NCBI GenBank assembly: GCA_964483245.1 | Contig: CAZABP010000013.1 | Location: 29,885-93,884 of the forward strand | Source of the DNA: CAZABP01 sp964483245 | Lineage (GTDB): Bacteria; Planctomycetota; UBA1135; UBA2386 | DNA length: 64,000 nt | Direction: 5' to 3' | Shown: piece after piece, positions 17,342-27,183 of the stretch | Layout of the letters: each line of letters begins with the position of its first letter | Numbering within the stretch: the first letter of the stretch is position 1 | Notes under the pieces: model-generated | The model's database searches: none | Told to the model about the DNA's origin: nothing | Seen by the model: only the letters and a program-made list of their open reading frames with translations | Program-made: the position numbers and the translations under genes

Positions 17342-20091
17342 CCGGGACCGACCCGGCGCTCGAGACGTTCGAACGGTTCCTGACCGACTGGCACGAAGGC
17401 CGCCCCGGCGTCTCGATCGACGCGCTGTGCGACGCGCATCCGGCCGAAGCCGATCGCTTCCGCCGCTGGTGGCAGCAGCTCGTCCGCACTGGCGAAGTCA
17501 GCGAGCCCCCACCGAGCAGCTCGACCGGGACCGGCAGCGCGACCGTCCTCGTCGAAGGCGCGACGTTCGGTCCGTACCGGCTGCAGCGGGAGCTCGGCCG
17601 CGGGGCGCAGGGGATGGTCTTCCTGGCCGAAGACACGCGGCTCCGCCGCGCCGTCGCACTGAAGGTCCTCCCCGCCCATCGCGCGCGCGGTCGCGACTTC
17701 GCGCGGCGCTTCGCGCGCGAGGCGGAGCTCGCCTCCCGCCTCGATGATCCCGGGATCGTCACGATCTTCGAGCGGGGCGAGATCGATGGGTCGGTGTTCC
17801 TCGCGATGCGCTGCATCGACGGCGAAACGCTGGCCGGCTGCATCGCGCGCGCCGAGCGGCAGCACGACAGCGGCGATCCGCGACTGTGCGTGCGGCTGCC
17901 CGGCCCGGACGACGATGGCAGCGCGCTCGATGAAGCGCAGGCGATCGCACGGGTGCTGGCGGTGTTCGAGCGGATCGCGCTGGCGCTGCACACGGCACAC
18001 GAACGCAATCTGATCCACCGCGACGTCAAGCCGGGGAACGTCCTCGTCGACCAGCGCGGTCATCCGGTCCTCGTGGACTTCGGCCTCGCGCGCGACGTCG
18101 ACGAGCCGGCCGTGACGCTGACCGGCGATCTGGTCGGCACCCCGGCGTACCTGTCGCCGGAGCAGCTCGCCGCGCTGCGGATCGAGCTGGACCGCCGCAC
18201 CGACATCTGGTCGCTGGCGGTAACGCTGTACGAATGTCTGACGCTGCGGCGGCCGTTCGACGGCGCCACGCGGGATCAGCTGTATCAGCAGATCCTGACT
18301 GCGGAGCCGGCGCCGGTGCGCACCCGCAACCCCGCAGTCCCACGCGATCTCGCCGTCGTGCTGACGACCGCGCTGCAGAAGGACCGCAACCGCCGCTACC
18401 AGACCGCGCGTGATCTCGCGGAGGATCTGCGCCGCTTGCGCGCGCACGAGCCGATCCTGGCGCGTCCGCCCGGACCGTTGCGCCGGCTCGCGCAGTGGTC
18501 GCGCCGCAGCCCAGCCCTCGCCGCGACGACCGTGCTGGCGTTCGCCGCGCTGCTGCTCGGGCTCGGCCTCAGCCTCGCCTATGCGCTCGAAGCCCGGCGC
18601 GCGCGCACGACGTTCGCGCGCCTAGCCGACCGCACGCTGCTCGACCAGGCGATCGCGGCGGCTCCCGCGCTCTATCCCGCGCATCCCGGCCGCGTCGAGG
18701 GCTTCCGCAACTGGCTGCAGCGCTACGCCGAGCCGCTGGCGCGGCGACTCCCCGAGCATGCGGCTGCGCTGGCAGAGCTGTGGGCGCAGGCCGATGCACA
18801 CGAGCTGCCGCGGGACCGCAACGACGAACGCGCCGAGCTGCAGGCCACGATCGACGTGTGCCGGCATGGCCTCGAAGGTGATCAGCAGGTGCGGATCCCG
18901 TTGCTCCGTCCGGTGCTCGAGCAGCGTCGCGCACGGGCCGAGGCACGCCTGCGGGAGTTGACCGACGCGGCGCCGCTCGCCACGGTCGCGCGCTTCCGCG
19001 ACGACGACGCGCAGGTCGCCTACGACCAGCTCGCGGCGCTCGTGCAGGCGCTGCGCGGGTTCGTGGCGCCGGACGGACTCGCCGCGCGGATCCGCCGCGA
19101 CGCTGCGCTCGCCGCCGACGTGCATGCGCAGACCGTCGTCGCGCAGCAGGACGCCTGGCGCGAAGCAGCGGCACGCGTCGCGCAGGATCCACGCCATGCC
19201 AGCAGGGTGCTGCAACCGCAGGTCGGGCTGATCCCGCTCGGGCCGGACCGGACCACCGGGCTCGAGGAGTTCGCGCTGTACGGCTCCGGCGCGATCCCGC
19301 AGCGCGACGCCGGGTCGGGCACGCTCGCGCTGGATGGCGCAAGCGCGCTGGTGCTGGTGCTGATCCCAGGCGGTCCGTTCGAGTTCGCAGTCGACGAAGG
19401 CGGGCTCGACCGCGCCGCCGAGCAGCCGCCGATCCAGCTCGATTGGTACCTGCTCGGCAAAACGGAGCTGTCGCAAGGCCAGTGGCGGCGGCTCGCGGCC
19501 GAGCCCGGACCGGTCACCGAGCTGCTGGAGGCGAACGGCTGCGGCACGGACGCGCATCCGGCCGACGGGGTCAGCTGGCCGCGCGCGCGCGAGCTGCTGC
19601 AGCGGTTTGGCCTCGACCTGCCGACCGAGGCGCAGTGGGAGCACGCGGCGCGCGGCGGGCGTGCGTCGCGACACTGGTGGGGCGATGGCATCCCGACTCG
19701 CGCGTCCGCGCCGATCGGCAACCTGCGCGACGCGAGCCTGCTCGCGGCGATGGTGCCGCAGCGCGTGCCGACCATGCAGTACGACGATGGCGTCGCGCTG
19801 ACGGCGCCAGTCGGCTCGTTCCGCGGCGAGCATCCGTTCGGCCTCTGCGACGTCTATGGCAACGTCGCCGAATGGTGCCTCGAGTCATTCGCGCCGGCGA
19901 CTCCGGCCTGGTTCCCGGCGCGCGCCGGCGACGGCCTGCACCGCATGCTCGAAACCGAGCAGCACACCGTGCGCGGCGGCTGGTGCTACACGCGGCCGAA
20001 TGCGCTGGTCGAGGGACCGGTGCGCGACGGCGTGTTGACCGACGTCACGCAGACTGGCGTCGGGGTCCGCGCGGCGCGGCGCGTCGAGTGA
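17338..20091 (+). CDS. Transmembrane Ser/Thr protein kinase with C-terminal FGE-sulfatase domain
   Basis: 917 residues. An N-terminal recruitment-like segment (residues 1-75) is followed by a complete Hanks-type kinase: Gly-loop GRGAQG at 87-92, Lys109 in VALKVL, HRDVKPGN starting at residue 227, Asp247 in DFGLARD, then GTPAYLSPEQ. A TM helix lies at about 394-420 (ALAATTVLAFAALLLGLGLS). A helical region leads to a formylglycine-generating-enzyme-like domain (about 670-915) with LIPGGPFEF, DLPTEAQWEHAARGG, DVYGNVAEWC and RGGWCYTRPNAL. Such kinase-FGE fusions occur in Planctomycetota, where the FGE-fold domain often serves binding rather than catalysis. The domain would lie outside the cytoplasm and could sense a ligand. 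It is cotranscribed with the sigma factor. Confidence 0.9.
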   Translation: MTGTDPALETFERFLTDWHEGRPGVSIDALCDAHPAEADRFRRWWQQLVRTGEVSEPPPSSSTGTGSATVLVEGATFGPYRLQRELGRGAQGMVFLAEDTRLRRAVALKVLPAHRARGRDFARRFAREAELASRLDDPGIVTIFERGEIDGSVFLAMRCIDGETLAGCIARAERQHDSGDPRLCVRLPGPDDDGSALDEAQAIARVLAVFERIALALHTAHERNLIHRDVKPGNVLVDQRGHPVLVDFGLARDVDEPAVTLTGDLVGTPAYLSPEQLAALRIELDRRTDIWSLAVTLYECLTLRRPFDGATRDQLYQQILTAEPAPVRTRNPAVPRDLAVVLTTALQKDRNRRYQTARDLAEDLRRLRAHEPILARPPGPLRRLAQWSRRSPALAATTVLAFAALLLGLGLSLAYALEARRARTTFARLADRTLLDQAIAAAPALYPAHPGRVEGFRNWLQRYAEPLARRLPEHAAALAELWAQADAHELPRDRNDERAELQATIDVCRHGLEGDQQVRIPLLRPVLEQRRARAEARLRELTDAAPLATVARFRDDDAQVAYDQLAALVQALRGFVAPDGLAARIRRDAALAADVHAQTVVAQQDAWREAAARVAQDPRHASRVLQPQVGLIPLGPDRTTGLEEFALYGSGAIPQRDAGSGTLALDGASALVLVLIPGGPFEFAVDEGGLDRAAEQPPIQLDWYLLGKTELSQGQWRRLAAEPGPVTELLEANGCGTDAHPADGVSWPRARELLQRFGLDLPTEAQWEHAARGGRASRHWWGDGIPTRASAPIGNLRDASLLAAMVPQRVPTMQYDDGVALTAPVGSFRGEHPFGLCDVYGNVAEWCLESFAPATPAWFPARAGDGLHRMLETEQHTVRGGWCYTRPNALVEGPVRDGVLTDVTQTGVGVRAARRVE

Positions 20092-20129
20092 CGCGCCGCG
20101 CTCACGTGCGCGCGCGGCGCGCGCGTCAC
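20088..20129. terminator. Hairpin spanning the stops of convergent genes
   Basis: GTGACGCGC (20088-20096) pairs with GCGCGTCAC (20121-20129), and more G/C pairing lies between. It covers the kinase stop (20091) and the hydrolase stop (20126), so it could end transcription from both sides. There is no T tract. Confidence 0.45.
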
Positions 20130-22180
20130 GGCAGGATCGACAGCTGCGCCGGACCGGCGACCTGCGTCTGTGCGCCGGTGAACAGCAGCGCCGACTGCGT
20201 GAACCGCAGACCGGCGAGCGCCGGCGAGACCGCGGCCGGGATGTTCATCGTCGCGGTCGCCTTCCCCTGCGCGTTCAACACGCCGGCGTAGTTCGGCAGG
20301 AACGGCGTGTTGATGAAGCCGGCCAGGAACGTGGTCCAGGGGTCGATGACCAGCGGGAACGTCACACCGCCTCCGAGCGGCACGCCGGGCGCGAACCCGC
20401 TCGAGCCGACGAAGATCCCGTAGTTCATGCCGGCGCGCGCCGGCCCGGCATCGATCTCGATCTGATGCGAGAACCCGCCGGCCGCCGACTGCTCGGCGAT
20501 CCGCGGCGTCAGTCCGGCCTGCCGGCCGCGCAGCGGAAGCTGGATCTGCGTCGCCGCGCCCGGCGTGATCTGCACGCGCAGGTCGTAGTTGAACAGCAGC
20601 GGCGCCATGTAGACGTAATCGAGCCCCGGCGGCCGCATGTGATCGAGGTTCTCGATCCGCACCACGAGCCGCGAACCGGCCGGGATGATCGTCGCGACGT
20701 CGCGCAGCTCGATCGTGACCGGGTGGTTGCCCGGGTTCCGCCCGCGCACGGCCCCGGTCCCGCCGACCAGGTAGCGCTCGTTGCCGTTGGGATCCTGCGC
20801 CAGCAGCGCAACGCTGAACTGGAAGTCCCCCTGCAGCGCCTGCACGACCGTCGTGAAGACCGGCCGGCCGAACAGCTCCATGTCATCCGGCAGCGGCGCC
20901 GACACGAACGGGCGGGAGACCATCGGCACGCTGGCGAACACCAGCGCCGGGTTGTTGCCGGAGCCCTGGCTCCAGTAGGTCGCGAGGTCGTACGCGGTCG
21001 GCACCGTGTGCTTGATCGTCGGGCTCGGCTCCGCGGCCGGCGGCGGCACCGACGACAGCGAACCGTTGCCACGCAGGAACAGCGTCGTCGCCGGCACCAC
21101 CGGCGGCCAGACCGGCGAGAACCGGTGCTGCCAGTGGCTCGTCGCGCTGCGGTACGGCGCCGCCGCGAGCGGGGTCACGGCCGATTCATAGGCCGGCTCC
21201 GCGAGGACCCCGTTGTTGACGGCCCCTTTCAGGAACCGGTCGAACCAACGCTTCTCGGTGTCGCGGATCCACATCCGTTCGGTGTCGTTCTCCGGCGAGC
21301 CGTGGCCGCCGGTCGAGGCGAGCCCCTTGAACGGCACGCCGGCCGCCAGCGTCTGCAGCACGTCCAGCGTCGCCGACGGGATGTGGTTCTTCTCGTCGTA
21401 GGCGCTCATCGCCAGGATCGGCACGTTGTTGGTCTGGATCCGCGGCAGCAGGTTGACCAGTGGATCGGCGGCCAGCAGCGTGCGCACGCCGTTGAAGCGG
21501 CCGATCAGCGCGTCGGCCCACAGCGCGGTCGTCTGATCCTGGCCGAGGTTCTCGACCAGATGGCTCGTGATCATCAGGCCACCGGGCAGGTGGTCTTCGA
21601 GCGAGTCGAGCCCGGTGATCTCCATCACCGCCGCGAGGATCACCGGATACGAGTTGACGATGCCGGTCAGCGGCAGCGGCCGGCCGGAGTACGCGACCGC
21701 GCGGCGCGAGTGCGTCCCACCCTGCGAGCGGCCGCCGATGCCCAGCCGGGTCGAGTCCAGCGTCGCGCCGAGCCGGGTCTCGACGATCGCGTAGCACTCG
21801 GCCGAATCGAGCAGGATCCGGTCGTCGCCGAACGGTCCCGGCATCAGCGGATTCAGCGCCACGGTGTCCCCCTGCCCGCGCACGTCGTACGCGAACGTGA
21901 CATAGCCGTACTGCGCGAGCAGGATCGCCAGCTCGCGCACGACCGGGGTCTTGCGGCTGGTGCCGCCGCCGTGGATCAGCTGCACGCCGGGCCATCCGTT
22001 CGGCCCCGGGTTCGCGTTCGGGAAGCGGATGTCGACACGGGTCTGGTAGGTGTCGGACCAGATCACGAGCTGGTCGAGCTGCTGGACGATCGGAAAGCCG
22101 CCGGGCGGCGGGGTCGGGTCCTGTGCGGCCAGCGCCACACTCAGGATCGGGACGAGCAACAGGGTTCGGTCGAGGTTCAT
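20126..22180 (-). CDS. Exported CocE/NonD-type alpha/beta hydrolase with C-terminal planctomycete beta module
   Basis: 684 residues from ATG 22180. Signal peptide MNLDRTLLLVPILSVALAAQ. The peptidase S15/CocE core includes WPGVQLIHGGG (oxyanion region), YGYVTFAYDVRGQGDT, the nucleophile elbow GIGGRSQGG (Ser152), and a probable catalytic His in STGGHGSPEND. Residues about 350-570 match the jelly-roll domain of this family (FSVALLAQDPNGNERYLVGG). The last 110 residues (YGIFVGSSGFAPGVPLGGGV, VLNAQGKATATMNIP) form a different module also seen at the ends of other secreted proteins in this window. The family includes acyl-peptide, ester and dipeptidyl hydrolases; the substrate is not predictable. 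Monocistronic, convergent with the kinase gene. Confidence 0.85.
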   Translation of the reverse strand: MNLDRTLLLVPILSVALAAQDPTPPPGGFPIVQQLDQLVIWSDTYQTRVDIRFPNANPGPNGWPGVQLIHGGGTSRKTPVVRELAILLAQYGYVTFAYDVRGQGDTVALNPLMPGPFGDDRILLDSAECYAIVETRLGATLDSTRLGIGGRSQGGTHSRRAVAYSGRPLPLTGIVNSYPVILAAVMEITGLDSLEDHLPGGLMITSHLVENLGQDQTTALWADALIGRFNGVRTLLAADPLVNLLPRIQTNNVPILAMSAYDEKNHIPSATLDVLQTLAAGVPFKGLASTGGHGSPENDTERMWIRDTEKRWFDRFLKGAVNNGVLAEPAYESAVTPLAAAPYRSATSHWQHRFSPVWPPVVPATTLFLRGNGSLSSVPPPAAEPSPTIKHTVPTAYDLATYWSQGSGNNPALVFASVPMVSRPFVSAPLPDDMELFGRPVFTTVVQALQGDFQFSVALLAQDPNGNERYLVGGTGAVRGRNPGNHPVTIELRDVATIIPAGSRLVVRIENLDHMRPPGLDYVYMAPLLFNYDLRVQITPGAATQIQLPLRGRQAGLTPRIAEQSAAGGFSHQIEIDAGPARAGMNYGIFVGSSGFAPGVPLGGGVTFPLVIDPWTTFLAGFINTPFLPNYAGVLNAQGKATATMNIPAAVSPALAGLRFTQSALLFTGAQTQVAGPAQLSILP

Positions 22181-22362
22181 GGTCGGTTCTCCTGGGTCGC
22201 GCGGCCGGATCGGCCGCCGCCCGCCAAGTGCCGTTGCCGCCGGAACGCACGCCGTGCGCCCGAAAAACTGCCGCCGCCCGGCGAACCCCTGGCGGTGGCC
22301 ATCGTTGCGGAGCACCGACCGAAGTGATTGGATGCCGCGCCCGCATCCCGCCCGCGACCTGA

Positions 22363-23592
22363 TTGAAGACCCGCCCCTCCTCCCGCCGCACGCGCCGCGA
22401 CGAGCGCGTCGGAGTGTGGATCTTCGGCGCCCGTGGCGGCCTGGCGACGACGCTGGTGACCGGGCTGCGCGCGATCGCGCGCGGGCTCGCCGAGCCGCAG
22501 GGCCTGCTGACCGACACGCCGCTGTGCCGCGGGCTGCCACTGGTCCGGCTCGGCAACCTCGTGTTCGGCGGGCATGAGGTCCGCAACGGCTCGCTGCTCG
22601 ATTCGGCGCGCGAGATCCAGCAGAACACCGGCACGATCCCGTGGCCGCTGCTGCAGAAGCTGACTCCGGATCTGCGGCGGATCGACCGGGAGATCCGGCC
22701 CGGCACGCTGGTCAACTCCGGGCGCACGATCCAGCGGCTGACCGGCGGCAAGCCGGGGGACCGGCCGCTGCGCGCCGAGGTGGAGCGCATCTGCGCCGAC
22801 ATCCGCGCATTCCTGCGCCGCCATCGGTTGACGCGCTGCATCTGCGTCAACCTGACGTCGACCGAACCCCCGCTGCGCCATGGGCGCGCGCACGCGACGT
22901 TGGCCGCATTCGACCGCGCCCTCGACCGCAACCAGCGCAGCGCCGTACGGCCGTCGGCGATCTATGCGTACGCCGCCGCGCGGCTCGCGTTGCCGTTCCT
23001 GCACTTCACGCCGTCCAACGCCGCCCTGGTGCCGGCAATCCGCGAGCTCTTCGAACTGCAGCACACCCCGTACATGGGCTGCGACGGCAAGACCGGCGAG
23101 ACGCTGGTCAAGTCGGCGCTCGCGCCGATGTTCAAGTACCGCAACCTGCACGTGCTGTCGTGGCAGGGCTACAACATCCTCGGTGACCGCGACGGCGTCG
23201 TGTTGGCGGATGCCGCCAACAAGGCCGCGAAGATCGCGACCAAGGACGCCCTGCTGAGCCGGATCCTCGGCTATCCGCTGCACACGCACGTCGGGATCGA
23301 CTACGTGCCGTCGCTGAACGACCTGAAGACCGCCTGGGACTTCATCCACTTCCAGGGCTTCCTCGGCTTCAAGATGTCGATGCAGTTCACGTGGCAGGGT
23401 TGCGACGCGATCCTCGCCGCGCCGATCGTGGCCGACATGATCCGCTTCGCCGCCCTGGCCGTGCAGCGCGGCGAGGGCGGTCCGCTGCGGCACCTCGCCT
23501 GCTTCTTCAAGAAGCCGCTCGACGTCGACGAGCACGACCTGCATCTGCAGTGGCACCTGCTGACCGATTACGTCGCGCGTGCAACTCCTTAG
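22363..23592 (+). CDS. Inositol-3-phosphate synthase-like NAD-dependent enzyme
   Basis: About 409 residues. The frame opens right after an in-frame TGA, and TTG 22363 is the earliest start; GTG near 22414 (VWIFGARGG) would remove 17 basic residues. The Rossmann loop VGVWIFGARGGLATT is near the N-terminus. Family motifs follow: CVNLTSTEPP, FTPSN, CDGKTGETLVKSALAPMF, SWQGYNILGD, and the Lys-rich block around KAAKIATKDALLSRILG. These match the myo-inositol-1-phosphate synthase fold, which converts glucose 6-phosphate to inositol 3-phosphate. A product used for inositol lipids or osmolytes is a reasonable inference. Length is near that of short bacterial members. Divergent from the hydrolase, with 182 bp between. 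Confidence 0.85.
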   Translation: MKTRPSSRRTRRDERVGVWIFGARGGLATTLVTGLRAIARGLAEPQGLLTDTPLCRGLPLVRLGNLVFGGHEVRNGSLLDSAREIQQNTGTIPWPLLQKLTPDLRRIDREIRPGTLVNSGRTIQRLTGGKPGDRPLRAEVERICADIRAFLRRHRLTRCICVNLTSTEPPLRHGRAHATLAAFDRALDRNQRSAVRPSAIYAYAAARLALPFLHFTPSNAALVPAIRELFELQHTPYMGCDGKTGETLVKSALAPMFKYRNLHVLSWQGYNILGDRDGVVLADAANKAAKIATKDALLSRILGYPLHTHVGIDYVPSLNDLKTAWDFIHFQGFLGFKMSMQFTWQGCDAILAAPIVADMIRFAALAVQRGEGGPLRHLACFFKKPLDVDEHDLHLQWHLLTDYVARATP

Positions 23593-23794
23593 AAACTGGT
23601 CATACGCCCCGTCGGTGAACGTCGCCGCCGCAGCGGCGCCAGGTTCCGCCGGTTTCGCGGCGTTGTGGTCGCCGCGTCGCGGCGGTGAGAGAACTGCACC
23701 GCGCGGCGCGTGAAGGTTCGCTGAGCTGCTGGGAAGGCCTTGCGGCGGCCCTATCCTGCCCGCGTCCGTCACACCCACCTCTGGAGTTCCCAAC

Positions 23795-25321
23795 ATGCAG
23801 GCCTTTCGCACGTCCCTCCTCGCCGCCACCGCCGCCGCGCTGATCACCGCCGGCGCCAAGGCGCAGGTCGACTTCCTGTACACCAACATCTCGAGCAGCC
23901 TCGGCCACTACTACGACTGCATCGCGCTGCACGACGGCGCCAGCTCGCGTCCGCTCGCGCAGGAGACGAACCTGCGCACCGCGACCGGCAGCGTGCAGAA
24001 GCTGAAGTTCCGCCTCGTCGACGGCCGGCCGTTCGTCTACTGGATCGACACGATCAGCGACGACATCTGGCGCGCGACCGATCGCAACAAGAACGGTGCG
24101 CTCGATCCGAGCGAGTTCCAGCAGCTGTTCGACTTCGACGCCGCCAGCAACGGCCAGATCGACGAGCTGCAGGGCACCTGGTGGGGTTCATGCGGTGCTG
24201 GCAGCGGCACGACCGCCGGACTGTGGAAGTTCCAGGACGCGACCAACGACGGCGACTTCATGGACGCCGGCGAATCGACACGCGTCATCGCGGCGCCGAC
24301 GTTTTCGTTCGGCACCTCACCGGCCTACACCGCGAGCAGCGATGACATCCGCGCCGTCGGGATCCTGCCCAATGGCGACGTGATCTGGCACGAGGACGAC
24401 AACCGGATGTGGTTCCGCACCACCCCGGCCGGCGTGACGTCGATCTTCCTGGTCTACAAGACCACGGCGGTGATCGCACCGGCGCCACCGGCGAACCCCG
24501 ACTTCGGCACGATGCTGCCAGCGGTCGCCGGCCAGCTCGACCGCGTCGGCGTCGACACCACGAACGGCACGGTCTACCTGGCGCCGAACTTCACGGCGAG
24601 CGAGCCGTACGTGTTCGCCGCGCGCGACCAGAACAACGACGGCGACGTCAACGACGCCGGTGAGGTCAAGCTGTTCTTCGACGGCAACTCATCGACGCCG
24701 GCCTGGGGGCCGATCGATGACATCGAGTGCTTCGGCGGCGCGGTCTGGGTCAGCTACGAGATCGATCCGGCCAACGATCCGGGCAGCCAGTTCGTCGGCC
24801 TGCGCGACCTCAACAACGACGGGGACGCGATGGATGCGGGCGAGCTGACCAACATGGGGCGGACCGCGGCGACCGACGACCCGACCGCGATCGGGATCAC
24901 GGTCGCGCCCAAGGGGATGCTCGGGTCGGGCTGCGTCAACGTCGACCTGCGCGCAACCGCGAACCTGAGCACGGCCGGCGGCACGCTGAGCTACCAGCTG
25001 CAGGACATCCCGTCCGCGTTGCAGAACGAGAAGACGGCAGCGTTCGTGTTCCTCTCGGCGACCGGGGATGCCGCGCTGCCGGTGCCCCTGCCCCCATACA
25101 ACTGCGTGATGGGCCTGACGCCGGACGTCGTGTTCACGACGTTCGCCGGGTTCTTCAGCAGCGCCGAGCTGACCGGACGCACGGCTGCGATCACGCCGTC
25201 GCTGCCGTATCCGGCTGGTCTGCCGGCGGGACTGAAGCTGTTCGGCGCCGCCCTCTGCGTGCGCGCGACCGACTTCCAGGCGCGCGGTGTGTCGCAGACG
25301 AATCTGCTCGTCGTGCAGTGA
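23795..25321 (+). CDS. Secreted protein with EF-hand/dockerin-like calcium motifs
   Basis: 508 residues, ATG 23795 behind GGAG (CTGGAGTTCCCAACATG). Signal peptide ends AGAKAQ. Several calcium-loop motifs appear: DRNKNGALDPSEFQQLF (EF-hand-like), DATNDGDFMDAGE, DQNNDGDVNDAGE and DLNNDGDAMDAGE. Three of them share the pattern NDGD-x3-DAGE at intervals. The C-terminal 130 residues are beta-rich and end GLPAGLKLFGAALCVRATDF, resembling the closing module of other secreted proteins here. No catalytic motif recognised; I infer an extracellular calcium-binding structural or adhesive protein. Cytoplasmic location is excluded by the signal peptide. The 200 bp upstream hold no gene. Confidence 0.75.
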   Translation: MQAFRTSLLAATAAALITAGAKAQVDFLYTNISSSLGHYYDCIALHDGASSRPLAQETNLRTATGSVQKLKFRLVDGRPFVYWIDTISDDIWRATDRNKNGALDPSEFQQLFDFDAASNGQIDELQGTWWGSCGAGSGTTAGLWKFQDATNDGDFMDAGESTRVIAAPTFSFGTSPAYTASSDDIRAVGILPNGDVIWHEDDNRMWFRTTPAGVTSIFLVYKTTAVIAPAPPANPDFGTMLPAVAGQLDRVGVDTTNGTVYLAPNFTASEPYVFAARDQNNDGDVNDAGEVKLFFDGNSSTPAWGPIDDIECFGGAVWVSYEIDPANDPGSQFVGLRDLNNDGDAMDAGELTNMGRTAATDDPTAIGITVAPKGMLGSGCVNVDLRATANLSTAGGTLSYQLQDIPSALQNEKTAAFVFLSATGDAALPVPLPPYNCVMGLTPDVVFTTFAGFFSSAELTGRTAAITPSLPYPAGLPAGLKLFGAALCVRATDFQARGVSQTNLLVVQ

Positions 25322-25470
25322 CGCGAGCAGCAGGCGCTGGACCTGCAACCGCGCGTCTGGGACCCGGTCCCGGCGCGACGCAGGGATTCAGGAACGCATC
25401 CTGACTCTTGTCCCGGACCACGGTCGCCGCCGATGATGCCGCGATCCCGGCTGGCGCGGCCGTGGGAGGG

Positions 25471-26316
25471 ATGCCGATCACCGACACGAGGCTCCTGCTC
25501 GCGCAGGACATGGTCGAACCAGAGCTCCTGAACACAGGAGCCGGGGTCGTCGCACTCGTCAGCCAGCGCGCGCCGGACAAGTCGGACCCCGAGGCGAACG
25601 AGGACGCCGCGGTCGCGATCCCGCTCGGAGCCGACCGGCTCGTGCTCGCCGTCGCCGACGGCGTCGGCGGCCTGCCCCAAGGCGCGGTCGCTGCGCGGCT
25701 CGTGCTCGAGCAGCTCGTCGACCGCGTCACGGCCGCGGCGGAGCGGGACACCGACCTGCGCGTCGCGATCCTGGATGCGTTCGAGCTGGGCAACCGCGCG
25801 CTGTCGGAGCTCGGCAGCGGCGCCGCGACGACGCTCGCGGTCGTCGCGGTCGAACGCGACCGGGTGCGCTCCTACCACGTCGGCGACACCGGCGTGCTGC
25901 TGGTCGGCCAGCGCGGGCGCACGAAGCTGCAGCCGGTCTGGCACTCGCCGGTCGGCTACGGCGTCGAGGCCGGTCTGTTGGACGAGCGCGAAGCGATGCA
26001 CCACGCCGACCGCCACCTGATCTCCAACTGGCTCGGCGCGCCGGACATGCACCTCCAGATCAGCTCGTCGCTGCCGATGGCGCTGCGGGACACGCTGCTG
26101 ATCGCGACCGATGGGCTGTTCGACAACCTGCGGCGCGACGAGATCGTCGAGTTCGTGCGCAAGGGGCCGGTCGGCGAAGCCGCGACGGCCTTGTCCGCCG
26201 AGGCACGCCGCCGCATGCAGGACCCGCGGCACGGGGAGCCGAGCAAGATCGACGACCTGACCTGCCTGCTGTTCCGTCGGGTTCAGGATCCGGCCAGGAT
26301 CCGCTCCAGGACCTGA
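25471..26316 (+). CDS. PP2C-type Ser/Thr protein phosphatase
   Basis: 281 residues from ATG 25471. A TTG at 25408 would add 21 residues of low-complexity sequence and cannot be excluded (AGGA lies 14 bp before it). PPM/PP2C metal and fold motifs are complete: NEDAA near the start, LAVADGVGGLPQGAVAA, GAATTLAVVAV, YHVGDTGVLL, LIATDGLFDNL, and the final metal Asp in DDLTCLLFR. It dephosphorylates Ser/Thr residues and likely counteracts the Hanks-type kinases of this organism, though no kinase is adjacent. Its 3' end overlaps the convergent lipoprotein gene by 34 bp. Confidence 0.9.
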   Translation: MPITDTRLLLAQDMVEPELLNTGAGVVALVSQRAPDKSDPEANEDAAVAIPLGADRLVLAVADGVGGLPQGAVAARLVLEQLVDRVTAAAERDTDLRVAILDAFELGNRALSELGSGAATTLAVVAVERDRVRSYHVGDTGVLLVGQRGRTKLQPVWHSPVGYGVEAGLLDEREAMHHADRHLISNWLGAPDMHLQISSSLPMALRDTLLIATDGLFDNLRRDEIVEFVRKGPVGEAATALSAEARRRMQDPRHGEPSKIDDLTCLLFRRVQDPARIRSRT

Positions 26317-27101
26317 TCCAGCGCAATGCCACTGCCGCGCCCCAGCACCGGGTCGTCACTGCGCGTCGCCGCCGGGTGTTCGCGGACGCGCAGGATCATC
26401 TCCTCGGCGAGCTCACGGTCGCCGGCCGCCATCGCGAGCGCGAACAGGTCGAGCATCCAGCGCAGCTCCTGCGGCTCTTCGCACCAACGCAGCCAGTGGA
26501 AATGCAACGCTTCGCGGCGCGAGTAGCGCGGCGCGGGCACGCCGATCAGATGTGCCACCTCCGCTTCGCCGACCAGCTGGCCGGTCGCCAGCGCATAGCC
26601 GTCCGGCAGGTACGCGTTGATCACGTGCAGGATCCGGCTCGCCCGCGTCGTGTCGTTGCCGGTCAGGACGAGCGTCCCTTCGCGCGCATGGGCGCGCCAC
26701 GAGATCCGGATCAGCTCGGTCCAGTCCGCCGGCGGCGCCGTGGCGCCGTCGAACTGGAACAGCCCCGCGTCGTCGAGCAGGCGGGTCAGCTGCCGCAGCG
26801 ATTCGTCCCGCAGCCGGTAGGCGCTGACCACGTCGAACACCGGCAGCCAGGGCGCCTGCTGCTCCTGCCCCCCCACGCCGCTGTTCGCTTCGCGGTAGAC
26901 CAGCAGCCCGTCCGCCCGCACGAGCACGCGCTGGCGTTCCTGCAACACGTCCCCGGACAACTGGTAGCTCTGCAGGACCAGCTCGAAGTCGTACGGCGGC
27001 CAGTCGCTGATCGCGACCGGCTCGGGCGCGAGGCAGGCAGGCAATGCCGCGAGCGCAACCGCCGCTGCCACTGCACCGATGCTCTGCGGACGCCGATCCA
27101 C
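26283..27101 (-). CDS. Predicted lipoprotein of unknown function
   Basis: About 272 residues from GTG 27101, chosen because it gives a compact lipoprotein signal (DRRPQSIGAVAAAVALAALP then Cys); an upstream GTG at 27155 is also in frame. Mature sequence begins CLAPEPVAISDWPPYDFEL. The body has a mixed alpha/beta look with WTELIRISWRAHAREGTLVL and a helical C-terminus rich in Glu/Leu/Arg. I recognise no family. It is divergent from an XRE-type regulator (82 bp between starts), which could control it, and its 3' end overlaps the PP2C gene on the opposite strand. Confidence 0.7.
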   Translation of the reverse strand: MDRRPQSIGAVAAAVALAALPACLAPEPVAISDWPPYDFELVLQSYQLSGDVLQERQRVLVRADGLLVYREANSGVGGQEQQAPWLPVFDVVSAYRLRDESLRQLTRLLDDAGLFQFDGATAPPADWTELIRISWRAHAREGTLVLTGNDTTRASRILHVINAYLPDGYALATGQLVGEAEVAHLIGVPAPRYSRREALHFHWLRWCEEPQELRWMLDLFALAMAAGDRELAEEMILRVREHPAATRSDDPVLGRGSGIALDQVLERILAGS

Positions 27102-27183
27102 GATCCAGGAACGGGACGAAAGCGCGGCGGTGACTCGGGCGCAACCGACCGCCACACCCGGCGGCGATAAGCTGGCTGCGGGG

